Positions 16,145 to 25,431 of a stretch of DNA of 42,686 nucleotides are shown in pieces. The position numbers and the translations under genes are program-made. The notes below the pieces were generated by a model. The model was not told where the DNA came from and did not search any database. It was given only the letters and a program-made list of their open reading frames with translations. This DNA comes from Thermoguttaceae bacterium. GTDB taxonomy: Bacteria; Planctomycetota; Planctomycetia; Pirellulales; Thermoguttaceae. The DNA is taken from positions 1 to 42,686 of the forward strand of contig JAQVHZ010000015.1 of the NCBI GenBank assembly GCA_028695965.1, in the 5' to 3' direction. The first letter of the stretch is position 1. Each line of letters opens with the position of its first letter.

Positions 16145-17434
16145 CTAAAGAACTCGTTTTAACGAACTCAAAAGCATATCGATTGTTTCGCAAGTATGAC
16201 TTGCAAAAACAGCAATTCTAATGACGCCGCGAGCGTCATTGTATTTTACGGGCAAAAACGAAGTCAGCACACGATCTAATTCCAATTCAGCGTGAATGCG
16301 ACGCATATTCTGAATCGTCCCAACTTGAATTGCCACTACCGGCGAGGGGGATTCTTCCACTACAAATCCAAGCTTGCGCAAGCCAGAACGCAAATACCGT
16401 ATATTCTCCTGCAAGCGGTTGCGTTCACGTCTCTTTTTGTCTAATTGACTTATGCTATATGCTGTCGCGGCGGCAATTGAATTAGGAGGCACAGCATAAC
16501 TGTTTTGATTATACTCCACCAGTTTGTCAATAAAAAGCTCGCTTCCCGCCGCGATTACGCCAAAACCGCCAACCGCTTTAGCTAATGACGCAAACATATA
16601 TATGTTAACTTTCGAAGAAGAATCATTCTCACTTTTTGCATTGGACGCTGAATCGCTGTTGAAGTCAAGGTCCAACGGTTCGCTATGAGGTCCAAACGAC
16701 AACTCACGGCCCGTCTGATTGACACTCGTAAGATTAAAGTCATAAAACTCAAGCGTCCCTCTGCCATGAAGGCCCAACACACCTATGCCGTGTGAATCGT
16801 CTATTAGCATAGACGACTCGCCAAATCCATCTAGGACGTTCTCGTATTCTCGCAAAGGGGCTATTGAACCAAAATTCGCAGAAATCCCGTCTGTTATCAG
16901 AAGAGGGCGTTCATCGATTCTGAGTTCCTTTTCCAACTTTTCACGCAGGGAGTTTGGATCGCCATGTTTGAAGGAGACAAGCTCTTTCTTATTTAAACCA
17001 ACGCCAGCTCCATCAGCGCTTATACCGTTCAAACGTTGAAAACGAGCGTTCCAAAAAGGAAGCGCTGTTTCATCAACAAAAGCTCGTTCAAACACGCCTG
17101 AAAGCGACAATAAAAACAAATCGGCTATATTCGCCTCGTCTAACGTATAATACGCTTTTTCAGTTCCCAAAAATAAAGCGGCATTTTTTTCAACCTCCTG
17201 AACAGGAGCAGCTGTATAACAGTTACGCGAAGTAGCCGCTCCAAGTCCATATTTTAGAGCGGCGTTACATGCAACTGAAATCATATTCGGGTCGGCCTGC
17301 AAGCCGAGATACCCATCGCCGCCAAAATAGACGTATGACTTACCGCCAATCATTGTCATTGCGTCTGGTGGAGCGTCCAGCCGAAACGCCTTTGAAACAT
17401 CGCAATTGGAAGCATTCTCAAAACCACTGTTCAT
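16145..17434 (-). CDS. Alpha-oxoamine synthase-like PLP enzyme (BioF/KBL/SPT fold), divergent
   Basis: A 429-residue fold-type I PLP enzyme of the alpha-oxoamine synthase family. Seen directly: an N-terminal YFGGDGYLGL (family '.s.nYLgl'), GLGAATSRNCYTAAP, the PLP-contacting Asp212-Asp213-Ser-His215-Gly (DDSHGIGVLG), and the Schiff-base Lys286 in SLAKAVGGFG. Family members condense an amino acid with an acyl-CoA (8-amino-7-oxononanoate, ketobutyrate-CoA ligase, serine palmitoyltransferase). Oddities: a Ser/Asn/Asp-rich insertion of ~40 residues (about 236-276) between the DDSH and Lys motifs. The segment aligning with the usual 'D..nHaS' reads VDETALPFW, so the PLP-stacking His appears missing. 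A TTG frame extends to 17509, but ATG 17434 has an AAAGG ribosome binding site 8-9 nt upstream and was preferred. Confidence 0.8.
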   Translation of the reverse strand: MNSGFENASNCDVSKAFRLDAPPDAMTMIGGKSYVYFGGDGYLGLQADPNMISVACNAALKYGLGAATSRNCYTAAPVQEVEKNAALFLGTEKAYYTLDEANIADLFLLSLSGVFERAFVDETALPFWNARFQRLNGISADGAGVGLNKKELVSFKHGDPNSLREKLEKELRIDERPLLITDGISANFGSIAPLREYENVLDGFGESSMLIDDSHGIGVLGLHGRGTLEFYDFNLTSVNQTGRELSFGPHSEPLDLDFNSDSASNAKSENDSSSKVNIYMFASLAKAVGGFGVIAAGSELFIDKLVEYNQNSYAVPPNSIAAATAYSISQLDKKRRERNRLQENIRYLRSGLRKLGFVVEESPSPVVAIQVGTIQNMRRIHAELELDRVLTSFLPVKYNDARGVIRIAVFASHTCETIDMLLSSLKRVL

Positions 17435-17979
17435 ACAACGGACCTTTAGAAACCTTTGATGCATTCTCGCCATAATTAGAAGCTTTCCGGATTCGTCGTC
17501 AAGCTTCAATATCTCATTTCAAACTTATAGTTAACAGGACGGCTGTTACCAAACTCATTCTCTATTCTTCTCAGATTACTTGATCTTTTCATTCTAATAA
17601 AAAGTCTGACTCAGGAGTTTCATTCGTTCTTTTCTAAAAAACTGCAACCTTTCAGAAAATATTTGCATTAGCCGTTTGCCTTGTTTTGCTGATTTTAAAA
17701 TACTCATTTGAGCAACCGTAAAGCGCGTTCACTATCCTCTGCATTACGATGCGTATGATAAAAAGCAACGACACAAGCTGTCTCAACGTCTCAAAACGTA
17801 CGTAGAAATAGTACCGATATTTCTGTAGATGCACAAGATAATTATTGTTAGACTAAACAAAAACGAATAAAAAGAACACAAATAAATAAAATACAAGCTA
17901 GATATTCCAAAGGCATTTTGATACAATCAGATGGTATTACCTGCCACATCACTCTCCAAAATTAGTCAGGAACGTTTCA
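17435..17979. other. Divergent intergenic region, no gene recognised
   Basis: About 545 nt between the minus-strand PLP-enzyme gene and the plus-strand oxidoreductase gene. The first 75 nt could still be coding if the TTG start at 17509 is used. The rest is AT-rich and should hold both promoters. A short minus-strand frame (17652-17834) has no ribosome binding site or recognisable product. No RNA structure stood out. Confidence 0.4.
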
Positions 17980-19308
17980 ATGAAAAAGAATATTGTTCGT
18001 CGTGAATTCCTTAAAACTGGCGTACTTGGCGCAGGAATGGGAATGTTCAGCAGTTTCCCATCGCCAATGATAGCTCAAGACAGGAGCCCTTCCTCAAAAC
18101 TAAACATTGCGCACGTGGGAATCGCACGACAGGGAGCTTTTAGTGTAAATGGTTGTTCTGGAGAAAACCAAATCGCCTTGTGTGACGCCGATAGTCGCTA
18201 TCTAGACGCCGCCAAAGCTAAGCGTCCAAAGGCCCAGCTGTTTACTGATTTTCGTGAAATGCTGGACAAAGTCGGCTCTAAGCTCGACGCAATTGTTGTT
18301 GCGACTCCCGACCACACTCATGCGGTTGTAGCAATAGCTGGAATGAAGCTAGGGCTTCACTGCTACTCGGAAAAACCCCTTGGTCACGACTTGTATCAAA
18401 TTCGAAGAATGAGGCAAGTGGCAAAGGAGAAAAATCTGGTTACCCAAATGGGTACTCAAATCCATGCCGAAGACAACTACCGCCGTGTTGTGGAACTTAT
18501 CCAGGCTGGCGCCATCGGCACGGTCAAAGACGTCAAGATTTGGTGCGCCAATCGCTACATCGGCGAACCTAAGCCTGCTGCCAAGTCCCCCTGTCCTCCC
18601 GAACTCAATTGGGACGTCTGGCTTGGTCCAGCAGCCGAACGCGATTATGATCCTCGTTTAATTCCTGGAACTTGGCGCAGATATTGGGATTTCGGGAACG
18701 GCGCCATGGGAGACATGGGGTGCCATTACTTTGATTTGCCATATTGGGCGCTTGAGTTAGACAAAACTGCTCCAATCTCTGTTGAAACAACTTCTCCTAA
18801 TCCAGTCGACGAGGAAATGTGCGGTTATGATTTGACTGCGAAGTACGTATTCCCTGGCCTTTCAGGAACTGCGTCCCCCCTTACCCTCTCGTGGCAAGAC
18901 GGAAACGCGCGGCCAGATTGTCTGGAAGAACTGGGACTGGAAGAATGCGGCGCCGGAGTCCTTTTCTTTGGTTCTGACGGAATTTTGTTCTCGACTTATT
19001 ACGAACATACGCTAATGCCCAAAGAAAAATTTGAAGGTTTTGAAAAACCAGCTCATTCAATCCCCAAATCCCTTGGACATCATGCAGAATGGATTGACGC
19101 AATCAAACGAGGAAAGGGCGCGGAAAAGGATTCTACGACTTGTCGATTTGAGTACTCTGGCAAAATTGCGGAAACGGTACTGCTCGGTTGTTTTGCCTAT
19201 CGTTGCGGTCAAAAACTAGAATATGACGACGCCAATATGATTGCGATCAATTGTCCAAAAGCGAGCAAATACTTTAAACAGTATTCTCGCCCCGGTTGGG
19301 AAGTATAA
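17980..19308 (+). CDS. Tat-exported Gfo/Idh/MocA family oxidoreductase (copy B)
   Basis: A 442-residue paralogue of the oxidoreductase at 12360. A twin-arginine signal (Arg7-Arg8 in VRREFLKTG, then a Gly/Met-rich hydrophobic stretch) indicates Tat export. The Rossmann domain spans about 41-160, with HVGIARQGAFSVNG as the nucleotide-binding turn, ATPDHTHA and the signature Glu131-Lys132-Pro133 (SEKPLGHD). The C-terminal domain contains WRRYWDFGNGAMGDMGCHYFD, the family's substrate-side block, and ends in a Tyr-containing basic tail. It probably oxidises a sugar or cyclitol outside the cytoplasm; substrate unknown. AGGA precedes the ATG by about 8 nt. It ends at the terminator 19367-19397 and forms its own unit. 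Confidence 0.9.
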   Translation: MKKNIVRREFLKTGVLGAGMGMFSSFPSPMIAQDRSPSSKLNIAHVGIARQGAFSVNGCSGENQIALCDADSRYLDAAKAKRPKAQLFTDFREMLDKVGSKLDAIVVATPDHTHAVVAIAGMKLGLHCYSEKPLGHDLYQIRRMRQVAKEKNLVTQMGTQIHAEDNYRRVVELIQAGAIGTVKDVKIWCANRYIGEPKPAAKSPCPPELNWDVWLGPAAERDYDPRLIPGTWRRYWDFGNGAMGDMGCHYFDLPYWALELDKTAPISVETTSPNPVDEEMCGYDLTAKYVFPGLSGTASPLTLSWQDGNARPDCLEELGLEECGAGVLFFGSDGILFSTYYEHTLMPKEKFEGFEKPAHSIPKSLGHHAEWIDAIKRGKGAEKDSTTCRFEYSGKIAETVLLGCFAYRCGQKLEYDDANMIAINCPKASKYFKQYSRPGWEV

Positions 19309-19366
19309 GCTTACGTCAAAAGCTTCTCTATTTTACTTGACCTAACTCAAATTGCAAAACAACACG

Positions 19367-19397
19367 AAGAGCGCTTTCGATTTGAAAGGCGCTCTTT
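19367..19397 (+). terminator. Intrinsic terminator of the 17980-19308 gene
   Basis: AAGAGCGCTTTC (19367-19378) pairs with GAAAGGCGCTCTT (19384-19396, one bulged G), and the stem runs directly into TTTTTC on the plus strand. Confidence 0.8.
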
Positions 19398-19548
19398 TTC
19401 ATACAGACGCTCGCTTTTCAAACCAAGAACGCTAACGAGCAGACTTATGGATATGGCAAAAAGCAAAGCTCAAACCTTTTCAAAGTCTCAACAATAAATG
19501 AACCGCTAACGTCCGCTTATCAGAACGAATTGAATAGAACTATACGGC

Positions 19549-20028
19549 TCAAAGCTCGTAACTTATGTTCATTATTTTGAATGTCTGAACGCCTCTCGGA
19601 GATTTAAACTCAGCAGAATCGCCAACTTTTTTGCCGAGAAAACTTTGTGCTAAAGGACAAGTACAAAGAATTTTTCCTACCTCAAAATCCTCTTCGCCCG
19701 CGCCAACCAGAGTGTAGGTCAGTTCCTTTTTATCCCTCATGCGCTTAACAACAATTGTTGCGCCGAACCGAATTTCGTCCTGAGGCATGGCTGACGGATC
19801 AATAATCTGAGCCCTGCCGATGCGATCTTTAAGATCGGCAATTTTTGCTTTGAGCAAGGCCAACGTCTCACGCGCGCCATGATACTCAGCGTTTTCGCTA
19901 AGATCCCCTTCCTCGCGAGCAATTGCGATACGTTCAAGAATCGGCGGTATTTCGTCGCGTTCTAAGCGCTCAATCTCCTTATTTAAGCGAGCATACCCCT
20001 CGTTGGTCATTGGAATAGGATCGTACAT
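19549..20028 (-). CDS. greA: Transcription elongation factor GreA
   Basis: A 159-residue protein of typical GreA length. GreA inserts its coiled coil into the RNA polymerase secondary channel and stimulates cleavage of backtracked transcripts. Residues ~8-80 form the antiparallel coiled coil, with the canonical tip GDLSENAEYHGARE carrying Asp42 and Glu45, the residues that complete the polymerase active site. The C-terminal FKBP-like domain (about 85-159) contains 'CPLAQSFLGKKVGDSAEFKSPRG', where the family normally reads 'SPiGrALLGK.vGD.v....P.G'. The Cys-Thr-Cys just before it is unusual but outside the active site. AAAGGAAC lies about 11 nt before the ATG. It lies downstream of, and in the same direction as, the gene at 20233, separated by a terminator. 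Confidence 0.95.
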   Translation of the reverse strand: MYDPIPMTNEGYARLNKEIERLERDEIPPILERIAIAREEGDLSENAEYHGARETLALLKAKIADLKDRIGRAQIIDPSAMPQDEIRFGATIVVKRMRDKKELTYTLVGAGEEDFEVGKILCTCPLAQSFLGKKVGDSAEFKSPRGVQTFKIMNISYEL

Positions 20029-20066
20029 GAGTGAATTGTTCCTTTCTCGTATTTTTCACATAGTAA

Positions 20067-20096
20067 AAGGCGCACGTCTAACAAAACGCGCGCCTT
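20067..20096 (-). terminator. Terminator downstream of the 20233-21150 gene
   Basis: AAGGCGCACG (20067-20076) pairs with CGCGCGCCTT (20087-20096) with one mismatch around a 10-nt loop. On the minus strand it is followed by TTTTACTATG. A second simple hairpin (TCCCTTC 20178-20184 / GAAGGGA 20192-20198) lies between the stop codon and this element. Confidence 0.65.
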
Positions 20097-20232
20097 AAAG
20101 AAAAATACACGGTCAGCTGGTTTGCAAGCAAAAGCACAAGTCAACGTAAAGTAATACGTACAATAACTGTCAGTTGTTCCCTTCCTCAAGAGAAGGGAGA
20201 CTCCATACGCTCCGCGTCATTGTACAACAAAT

Positions 20233-21150
20233 CTATCTCTTGGCAACCGTTAAATTATTTCGTTGCAATGCAGTAATATTCATTTCTGGTTCTTCAGGAT
20301 TCTCGCTTGTCTTGACAGCTGATACCGTTGTTCTAGACTCAAGGTCGGTAGGCGAACCAGTTTTGGCGTTGAATTTTACCTTAATAGTTGCTTTGAGATC
20401 AGCAGTTAAAAGTTCTTGAACCTTGACTTCTAGGTTGCTATTAGCAACAACATTTGCAAAAGTTGACGAACCAATTTTTCTGATAGAATCCAATTTACAA
20501 TTCCATCTCAAACTCTGATCGCCAACACCTTGGACTGATGTAATAATTTCATTACTCCATTCGTCATTAAGCTGAACCTCCTCTTGGTTCGCAACCCAGG
20601 AGAAAGGATCGAAAATCTGCTCAAAATTTTCTTTTGTTAACAGCGATTGGAATCGTTCGTAAAACGCCTTTTCGTCCTGATTTTTGGGCTCAATTCCCTT
20701 CCAAACGTCGTCTTTAACAGAAGCGCTTTCGGTCTTGCCATTTTTAATAACGACTTCAATGGAAGCGCTCATAAAGCGACGAAACAAATCATTGACAAAC
20801 TCATCGTTGGCGCCCTCGTTGGAGCTATCAAAAAAGGCAAGCTCAGAATCGTTAGCTTCAAAACGAAGCATAACTCTCGAAGCTTTAAGGATCAGCTTTT
20901 GAATTCCACCTTCCTGCAATTCAGAAACGTCAGCATACCACGTGAACAAAACCTGCGTTTGGTCACGGGACGTCACTTTCTTTTCAACTGATGTAATGAG
21001 AGAAATAAAACAATCCTGTCGCAAGGTGTAACTACCCGGTTCCCAAACATTTGCAATTGTGTATTTGGGGTCGTCGCCACCAAAAACCGTCTGCGTTGTC
21101 AGGACCAAAACGAAAACGGCAATCATTTTCAGCAGGGTGTTTTTGTTCAT
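20233..21150 (-). CDS. Exported hypothetical protein, possibly DUF6263-like
   Basis: A 305-residue protein with an N-terminal signal peptide (hydrophobic residues ~8-22, cleavage near TVFGG). The mature part is rich in beta-strand-like patterns (YTLRQDCFISLITSVEKKV, VLFTWYADVSEL, SLRWNCKLDSIRKIG, LKATIKVKFNAKTG). This is the style of planctomycete periplasmic proteins that carry a repeated beta-sandwich or lipid-carrier-like fold. A resemblance to the DUF6263 family is possible but only an impression. No catalytic motif was seen. Although the frame extends to ATG 21165, ATG 21150 was chosen because GAGGA lies 8 nt upstream of it, inside the longer frame. It is separated from greA by a terminator and is probably transcribed alone. 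Confidence 0.7.
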   Translation of the reverse strand: MNKNTLLKMIAVFVLVLTTQTVFGGDDPKYTIANVWEPGSYTLRQDCFISLITSVEKKVTSRDQTQVLFTWYADVSELQEGGIQKLILKASRVMLRFEANDSELAFFDSSNEGANDEFVNDLFRRFMSASIEVVIKNGKTESASVKDDVWKGIEPKNQDEKAFYERFQSLLTKENFEQIFDPFSWVANQEEVQLNDEWSNEIITSVQGVGDQSLRWNCKLDSIRKIGSSTFANVVANSNLEVKVQELLTADLKATIKVKFNAKTGSPTDLESRTTVSAVKTSENPEEPEMNITALQRNNLTVAKR

Positions 21151-21370
21151 CTTATTGATCCTCATTATCCATTTTTATAAAGCCAATTCGCTCATCGTAA
21201 AGCAATCACAAACTCTCAGACTGACAACGATAAAGGAACATAGACATGATTTTAACAAAAAAAAGGAAATACGGTAGGGCAAAACCTAAATGAACAATTT
21301 GTTTATCAATTTTTCTAAACCTACTCTCTAAAAAAACGTTAGTATCAATGCATAACCTGGGATAAACTAA

Positions 21371-23320
21371 TCACTGATACATAGGCAAATACCGATAAGG
21401 AGTCTCTAAAATTAAGATCGCAAGCGACGTATTAAGCAATCTTCCACCATCGTTCATATATTTATCATAAAAAAGCCAGCTTCCTCTTTCGCAAGAGTTA
21501 TCAAAAACGCCTCCACGCGCTTGGGTTTCTACCAAAAAATCACGTTGCTTTTCAAAACGAGTTTTCCAAACATTTCCCCCGTAATGATGTAGTGCAAGCG
21601 CTGCATAATAGGAAAAATAAAGGTTATAAACAAGACGATCATCCCGAAAAAAAGTGATGGAGCCGCTCCTCGTTTTTTCGCCGCGAGCGCCTTTTTTGAC
21701 CTTTTGCCAAATTGAATCGGCGTCGTCAATCCAGTCGGCAATTTGGTCTATGCCGGCGTCTAGTTGTGCGTTACCCGGTTCCCAGCCTAAATACTCTCGC
21801 ATCAAGACGCCAACAGCAGTCGTCCCCCACATTTCAGATTTTTTTTCTTTGGAGTTTGGCTGATAGCAATATGAACGCGCGTCCTTACTCATCACAAGGT
21901 CAAGAAAATTACCGGCTCGATACGCAACTGAAGGGCGAACAGAAAAACCTGCGGAGACGCCCGACTTTAGAGCCAGCATCTGCCACCCTAATGTAGAAGT
22001 GTCGCCAGGAACATTACTATAAAAGTATAAATCACCGGGAGAATAATAACGCCATCCGCCGTCATTCAACTGAGAATCTTCAATTTTCTTCAGTCCGCCT
22101 TGCGCCAAAGGCTTCAAGTTTGGATCCTTGGTCATTTCGTAAGCTTCACAAAGCGTCAGTACAGCAAGCGCTTGAATATAAGCCGCTCCATCGGCTGTAA
22201 ATCCAGCTCGAAAATCGACCCCGTTTTCTGCTGAAATTATCGCATTATATTCCAGAAACCGCACTCCTGCCGCTACTGTTTGCTGATATTTATTAACTTC
22301 AGTATGCGTATATCCAGCTCCTAAAAACGGTAACAAAGCGATAGCTGTCGCCGCAGTTCGACTTGGATGCAGGCTTCTTTTATAATCGGTTCCTCCCGAC
22401 GTTGCCGACGAATTCGAACAACGTCCGTTACACGCGCCTTCGCGTCCGTTGGAATCTTTTTCTGTCAGGTCAAAAGCCCAGCCGCCATCAGGCAATTGGT
22501 GCCTAGCAAGCCAGTCAAGGCCTCGCTCAACAGCGTCTTCACTTTCTTTAGTGACGTCTCCTTGTCTGCCAGGCGCGCCCGAGCCACGTTCACCGCGAGC
22601 ACGACCACCAGTTGCCCCTTTCTTGGAATAAAAAGGAATCTCACTACTCGCGTCGCTTGAGCCGTGTAAGGCCTCCTCGACATTGGGCGCATTAAGGTAA
22701 CTGCTGTTCTCTGTCGTTTCCGCAGCAATTGTATGAACAATCTGTTCATTCACCTCCTTATCTAACATTTGTTCTACGTCTGATTCCCAAAAATTGGGTT
22801 GGACGTCAAAGGCAACGTTGTCCAAAGAAGAGCCAGCGGCGTCAACAAAACTTAACTCTTTATGGGCTTCCGATGAAAAACTAAGCGACGTCAAATTCCC
22901 CAACGTTCCTACTTTTGTTGAGATAACTATTGAAAGCAGAATTAAAACAAGAAGAATATGAACTAAAACGCTAACCAAAACACCAAGATTTTGTCTTGAC
23001 AGAAGAATGCGCAAACATATTTGCTGAAATGAAAGATCGCGCCATCGCGAAGGGGCGTTTGAAAGTGTCAAATAATTTTGACCAGACCTCGAATCGTTAG
23101 TCGCCGACAGGTGATCCAACAATTCACGAGTTCTATGGACGTCGTTTTTATTACCAGTATCCTCTTCACGAACCAAAACAGTTGGCGACTCATTCGTAAC
23201 GACATTCTGTCCCTTCAAATTAAAGGTCAAAAGTCTGAGCAATTTGCTCCTGCCCTCATCGACTCCAATTGACCTCTTGGAATTCTTTTTAGGTCCGCTT
23301 CCCTTCCTAGCGCCTGTCAT
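21371..23320 (-). CDS. Membrane-anchored prenyltransferase/squalene-cyclase repeat protein
   Basis: A 649-residue protein. Residues 1-110 are basic and polar, presumably cytoplasmic. Residues 111-134 (NLGVLVSVLVHILLVLILLS...) are a single membrane segment. A Gly/Arg-rich linker (GGRARGERGSGAPGR) follows at about 237-255. From ~260 the protein has the alpha/alpha-barrel repeats of the prenyltransferase/squalene oxidase superfamily: DWLARHQLPDGGWAFD, IEDSQLNDGGWRYY and further helices up to GSWLFYDKYMNDGG near the end. No DXDD or metal-dependent cyclase motif was recognised, and planctomycetes carry many paralogues of this type with unknown function, so a cyclase reaction should not be assumed. 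No clear ribosome binding site before ATG 23320. It lies in its own unit between gltA and the 20233 gene. Confidence 0.82.
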   Translation of the reverse strand: MTGARKGSGPKKNSKRSIGVDEGRSKLLRLLTFNLKGQNVVTNESPTVLVREEDTGNKNDVHRTRELLDHLSATNDSRSGQNYLTLSNAPSRWRDLSFQQICLRILLSRQNLGVLVSVLVHILLVLILLSIVISTKVGTLGNLTSLSFSSEAHKELSFVDAAGSSLDNVAFDVQPNFWESDVEQMLDKEVNEQIVHTIAAETTENSSYLNAPNVEEALHGSSDASSEIPFYSKKGATGGRARGERGSGAPGRQGDVTKESEDAVERGLDWLARHQLPDGGWAFDLTEKDSNGREGACNGRCSNSSATSGGTDYKRSLHPSRTAATAIALLPFLGAGYTHTEVNKYQQTVAAGVRFLEYNAIISAENGVDFRAGFTADGAAYIQALAVLTLCEAYEMTKDPNLKPLAQGGLKKIEDSQLNDGGWRYYSPGDLYFYSNVPGDTSTLGWQMLALKSGVSAGFSVRPSVAYRAGNFLDLVMSKDARSYCYQPNSKEKKSEMWGTTAVGVLMREYLGWEPGNAQLDAGIDQIADWIDDADSIWQKVKKGARGEKTRSGSITFFRDDRLVYNLYFSYYAALALHHYGGNVWKTRFEKQRDFLVETQARGGVFDNSCERGSWLFYDKYMNDGGRLLNTSLAILILETPYRYLPMYQ

Positions 23321-23484
23321 TTTATTGAACGTTTCTCAAAATTGTTACAACGTGCCAAAATGTAATGGAAGATCGTTCAAATTTTCTTTAAAACGATCTC
23401 TACTGACATCTAAACTCTACAGAACAAAGAGAAATAAAGCAATACAATTTTGAAAACCTTTTCGAATCCTGTGTTTCAATGAAT

Positions 23485-23517
23485 AGAGGGACGGTAAACG
23501 CAAGTCCCCGTCCCTCT
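23485..23517 (-). terminator. Terminator hairpin downstream of citrate synthase
   Basis: A perfect 10-bp stem, AGAGGGACGG (23485-23494) with CCGTCCCTCT (23508-23517), around a 13-nt loop. It begins 38 nt beyond the gltA stop codon on the minus strand. The following sequence (ATTCATTG) is only weakly T-rich. Confidence 0.65.
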
Positions 23518-23554
23518 TGTCCAAACTATTTGCAAAGCAAAAAAGTTCTCAACG

Positions 23555-24853
23555 TCAACGTTTTTCTATCTCAACATAATTAGTTTGTGGATTACCAACG
23601 TACAACTGTCGAGGCCGAATGATTTTGGCGTCTTCGGCAAAGTGCTGCTCTTTCCACTGGGCAATCCAGCCAGGCATACGCCCGATAGCAAACATAACCG
23701 TAAACATATCAGTCGGAATTCCCATCGCTCTCAGTAAAATGCCGCTATAGAAGTCGACATTCGGATACAAATTTCGATCAATAAAGTAGGGATCTTTCAG
23801 AGCAAGTTCTTCTAATTTTCTTGCAATATCCAACAACGGGTCGGAACGTTTTAACGTCTTAAACAATCGCTCACATGCCGCTTTCAGTATTTTGGCGCGC
23901 GGGTCGTAATTACGATAGACTCGATGCCCGAACCCATAAAGCCGGAAAGAATCGTTTTTGTCTTGTGCGGCGGCTATACAGTCTTCAGCTCTATACCCAC
24001 CTTGATGAATGGTTTCGAGCATCTCCATCACTTTAACGTTTGCTCCTCCATGGAGGGGACCCCAAAGAGCGTTTACTCCTGCGCTGCAAGAAGCAAACAG
24101 GTTCGCTCGTGCGGAGCAAACGACACGCACAGCGCTTGCGCTGCAGTTCTGTTCATGATCTGCATGCAAAATAAAGACAAGGTTGAGCGCGTCTTCCATT
24201 TCTTCAGAAACTTCAAATTGCTTGTAAGGCAACGAAAACATCATATGGAGGAAATTAGCGCAGTATCGCAGGTTCGGATCAGGATAGATTAAAGGCAATC
24301 CTCTAACGCGACGATGGGTGAACGCAGCGATCGTACGAATCTTACTGATCAAGCGTGCGGCAGCGCCCATTAAAGACTTTTCATCTTCGAGAACCAAAAA
24401 GTCTTTCCGATAACAGGCCATCATGCTAATCATTGCAGACAAAATCGCCATCGGCTGAGCGTCTGCTGGCAACGACATAAAGTGATTGCTCAATCCCTCA
24501 TGCAGCAACTCGCTTTCCGTCAATACTTCGCGAAATTGACTGAGTTCTTTTTCACTTGGGAGACGACCGAAGATAAGCGCCCATGCAACCTCGATGAAAT
24601 TGGGCTTCGGACGATCAAATTGCTCAATAGGAATTCCGCGATAACGAAGTAACCCTCGTTCCCCGTCAATATAAGTGATTGAACTACGACAAATCACCGT
24701 GTTACCCAGAGAAGGATCGTATGTCGTCAAACCATGATCTTTATACAACGAAGTCACGTCGATCGTACGGTCGCCTTCAACTCCGGTGTAAACGTTCAGA
24801 TCGATCGTTTTGCCGTCAACAAGAAGTTTTGCGGAATCTGATAAGTCGGACAT
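23555..24853 (-). CDS. gltA: Citrate synthase
   Basis: A 432-residue enzyme that condenses oxaloacetate and acetyl-CoA to citrate at the entry of the TCA cycle. The family motifs are intact: the substrate-binding His233 (HADHEQNCSAS), catalytic His268 (GPLHGGAN), His310 in the signature GFGHRVYRNYDPRA, and catalytic Asp367 (YPNVDFYSG). The N-terminal extension with TYDPSLGNTVICRSSITYIDG and the length match the larger, NADH-type bacterial enzymes; whether it is NADH-regulated cannot be read here. A strong AGGAGG ribosome binding site lies about 6 nt before ATG 24853. The gene is alone; no other TCA-cycle gene is nearby. Confidence 0.96.
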   Translation of the reverse strand: MSDLSDSAKLLVDGKTIDLNVYTGVEGDRTIDVTSLYKDHGLTTYDPSLGNTVICRSSITYIDGERGLLRYRGIPIEQFDRPKPNFIEVAWALIFGRLPSEKELSQFREVLTESELLHEGLSNHFMSLPADAQPMAILSAMISMMACYRKDFLVLEDEKSLMGAAARLISKIRTIAAFTHRRVRGLPLIYPDPNLRYCANFLHMMFSLPYKQFEVSEEMEDALNLVFILHADHEQNCSASAVRVVCSARANLFASCSAGVNALWGPLHGGANVKVMEMLETIHQGGYRAEDCIAAAQDKNDSFRLYGFGHRVYRNYDPRAKILKAACERLFKTLKRSDPLLDIARKLEELALKDPYFIDRNLYPNVDFYSGILLRAMGIPTDMFTVMFAIGRMPGWIAQWKEQHFAEDAKIIRPRQLYVGNPQTNYVEIEKR

Positions 24854-25431
24854 AGTTGCCTCCTACATTTTGTTTAAAAAGCGTGAATTATGCTCGTTTT
24901 CAGCGTCTCGTACGAAAACCTCGTCACCTACCGTGACAGAAGCGTTTGATTTCCACCTAACAACGCGCATAAGCGGCGCCTATACGTCCTCAACATTATA
25001 GATTGATAACCTCGTTTGAAAAGGATATTTTTGTGATTTTTCAATTATTTTCTTCACTAAAATAAGTTTTTCTAATACTTGTTCTCCTTTTCGTCCCCTT
25101 TTCTCCAAGAGAATACTTGATTGTCACATTCTCATGAATTCCATTCAAATTTTACCTATTCGTACTTTGGTTCTTTACATTGCGCATAAAATCAAATTTG
25201 ATAGTTTTTACTCACTAAACTTTAAACTCGTCTGGACGTCAACTTCCAAAAAAGCTATTCTCTCACTGCGTTAACCATCTGATGATTGACAGCGGTCATC
25301 AACAACTCAATGTCAAGACCTTCCAGTTGGCGTAATGCAACAATCGTTCATTTCACAATTACTTCGATGGAATACGAAATCATTTTTAGGACTTTCCAAC
25401 GTTTCACTTTTTAGATTTAAACGGGGTCAAG
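24854..25431. other. Divergent intergenic region, no gene recognised
   Basis: 578 nt between gltA (minus) and the exported protein gene at 25432 (plus). The middle part is T-rich. A short frame (25335-25523) overlaps the 25432 gene in another frame and is not convincing. A GTCAC/GTGAC hairpin near 24925-24941 is too short to interpret. Promoters for both genes should lie here. Confidence 0.35.
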
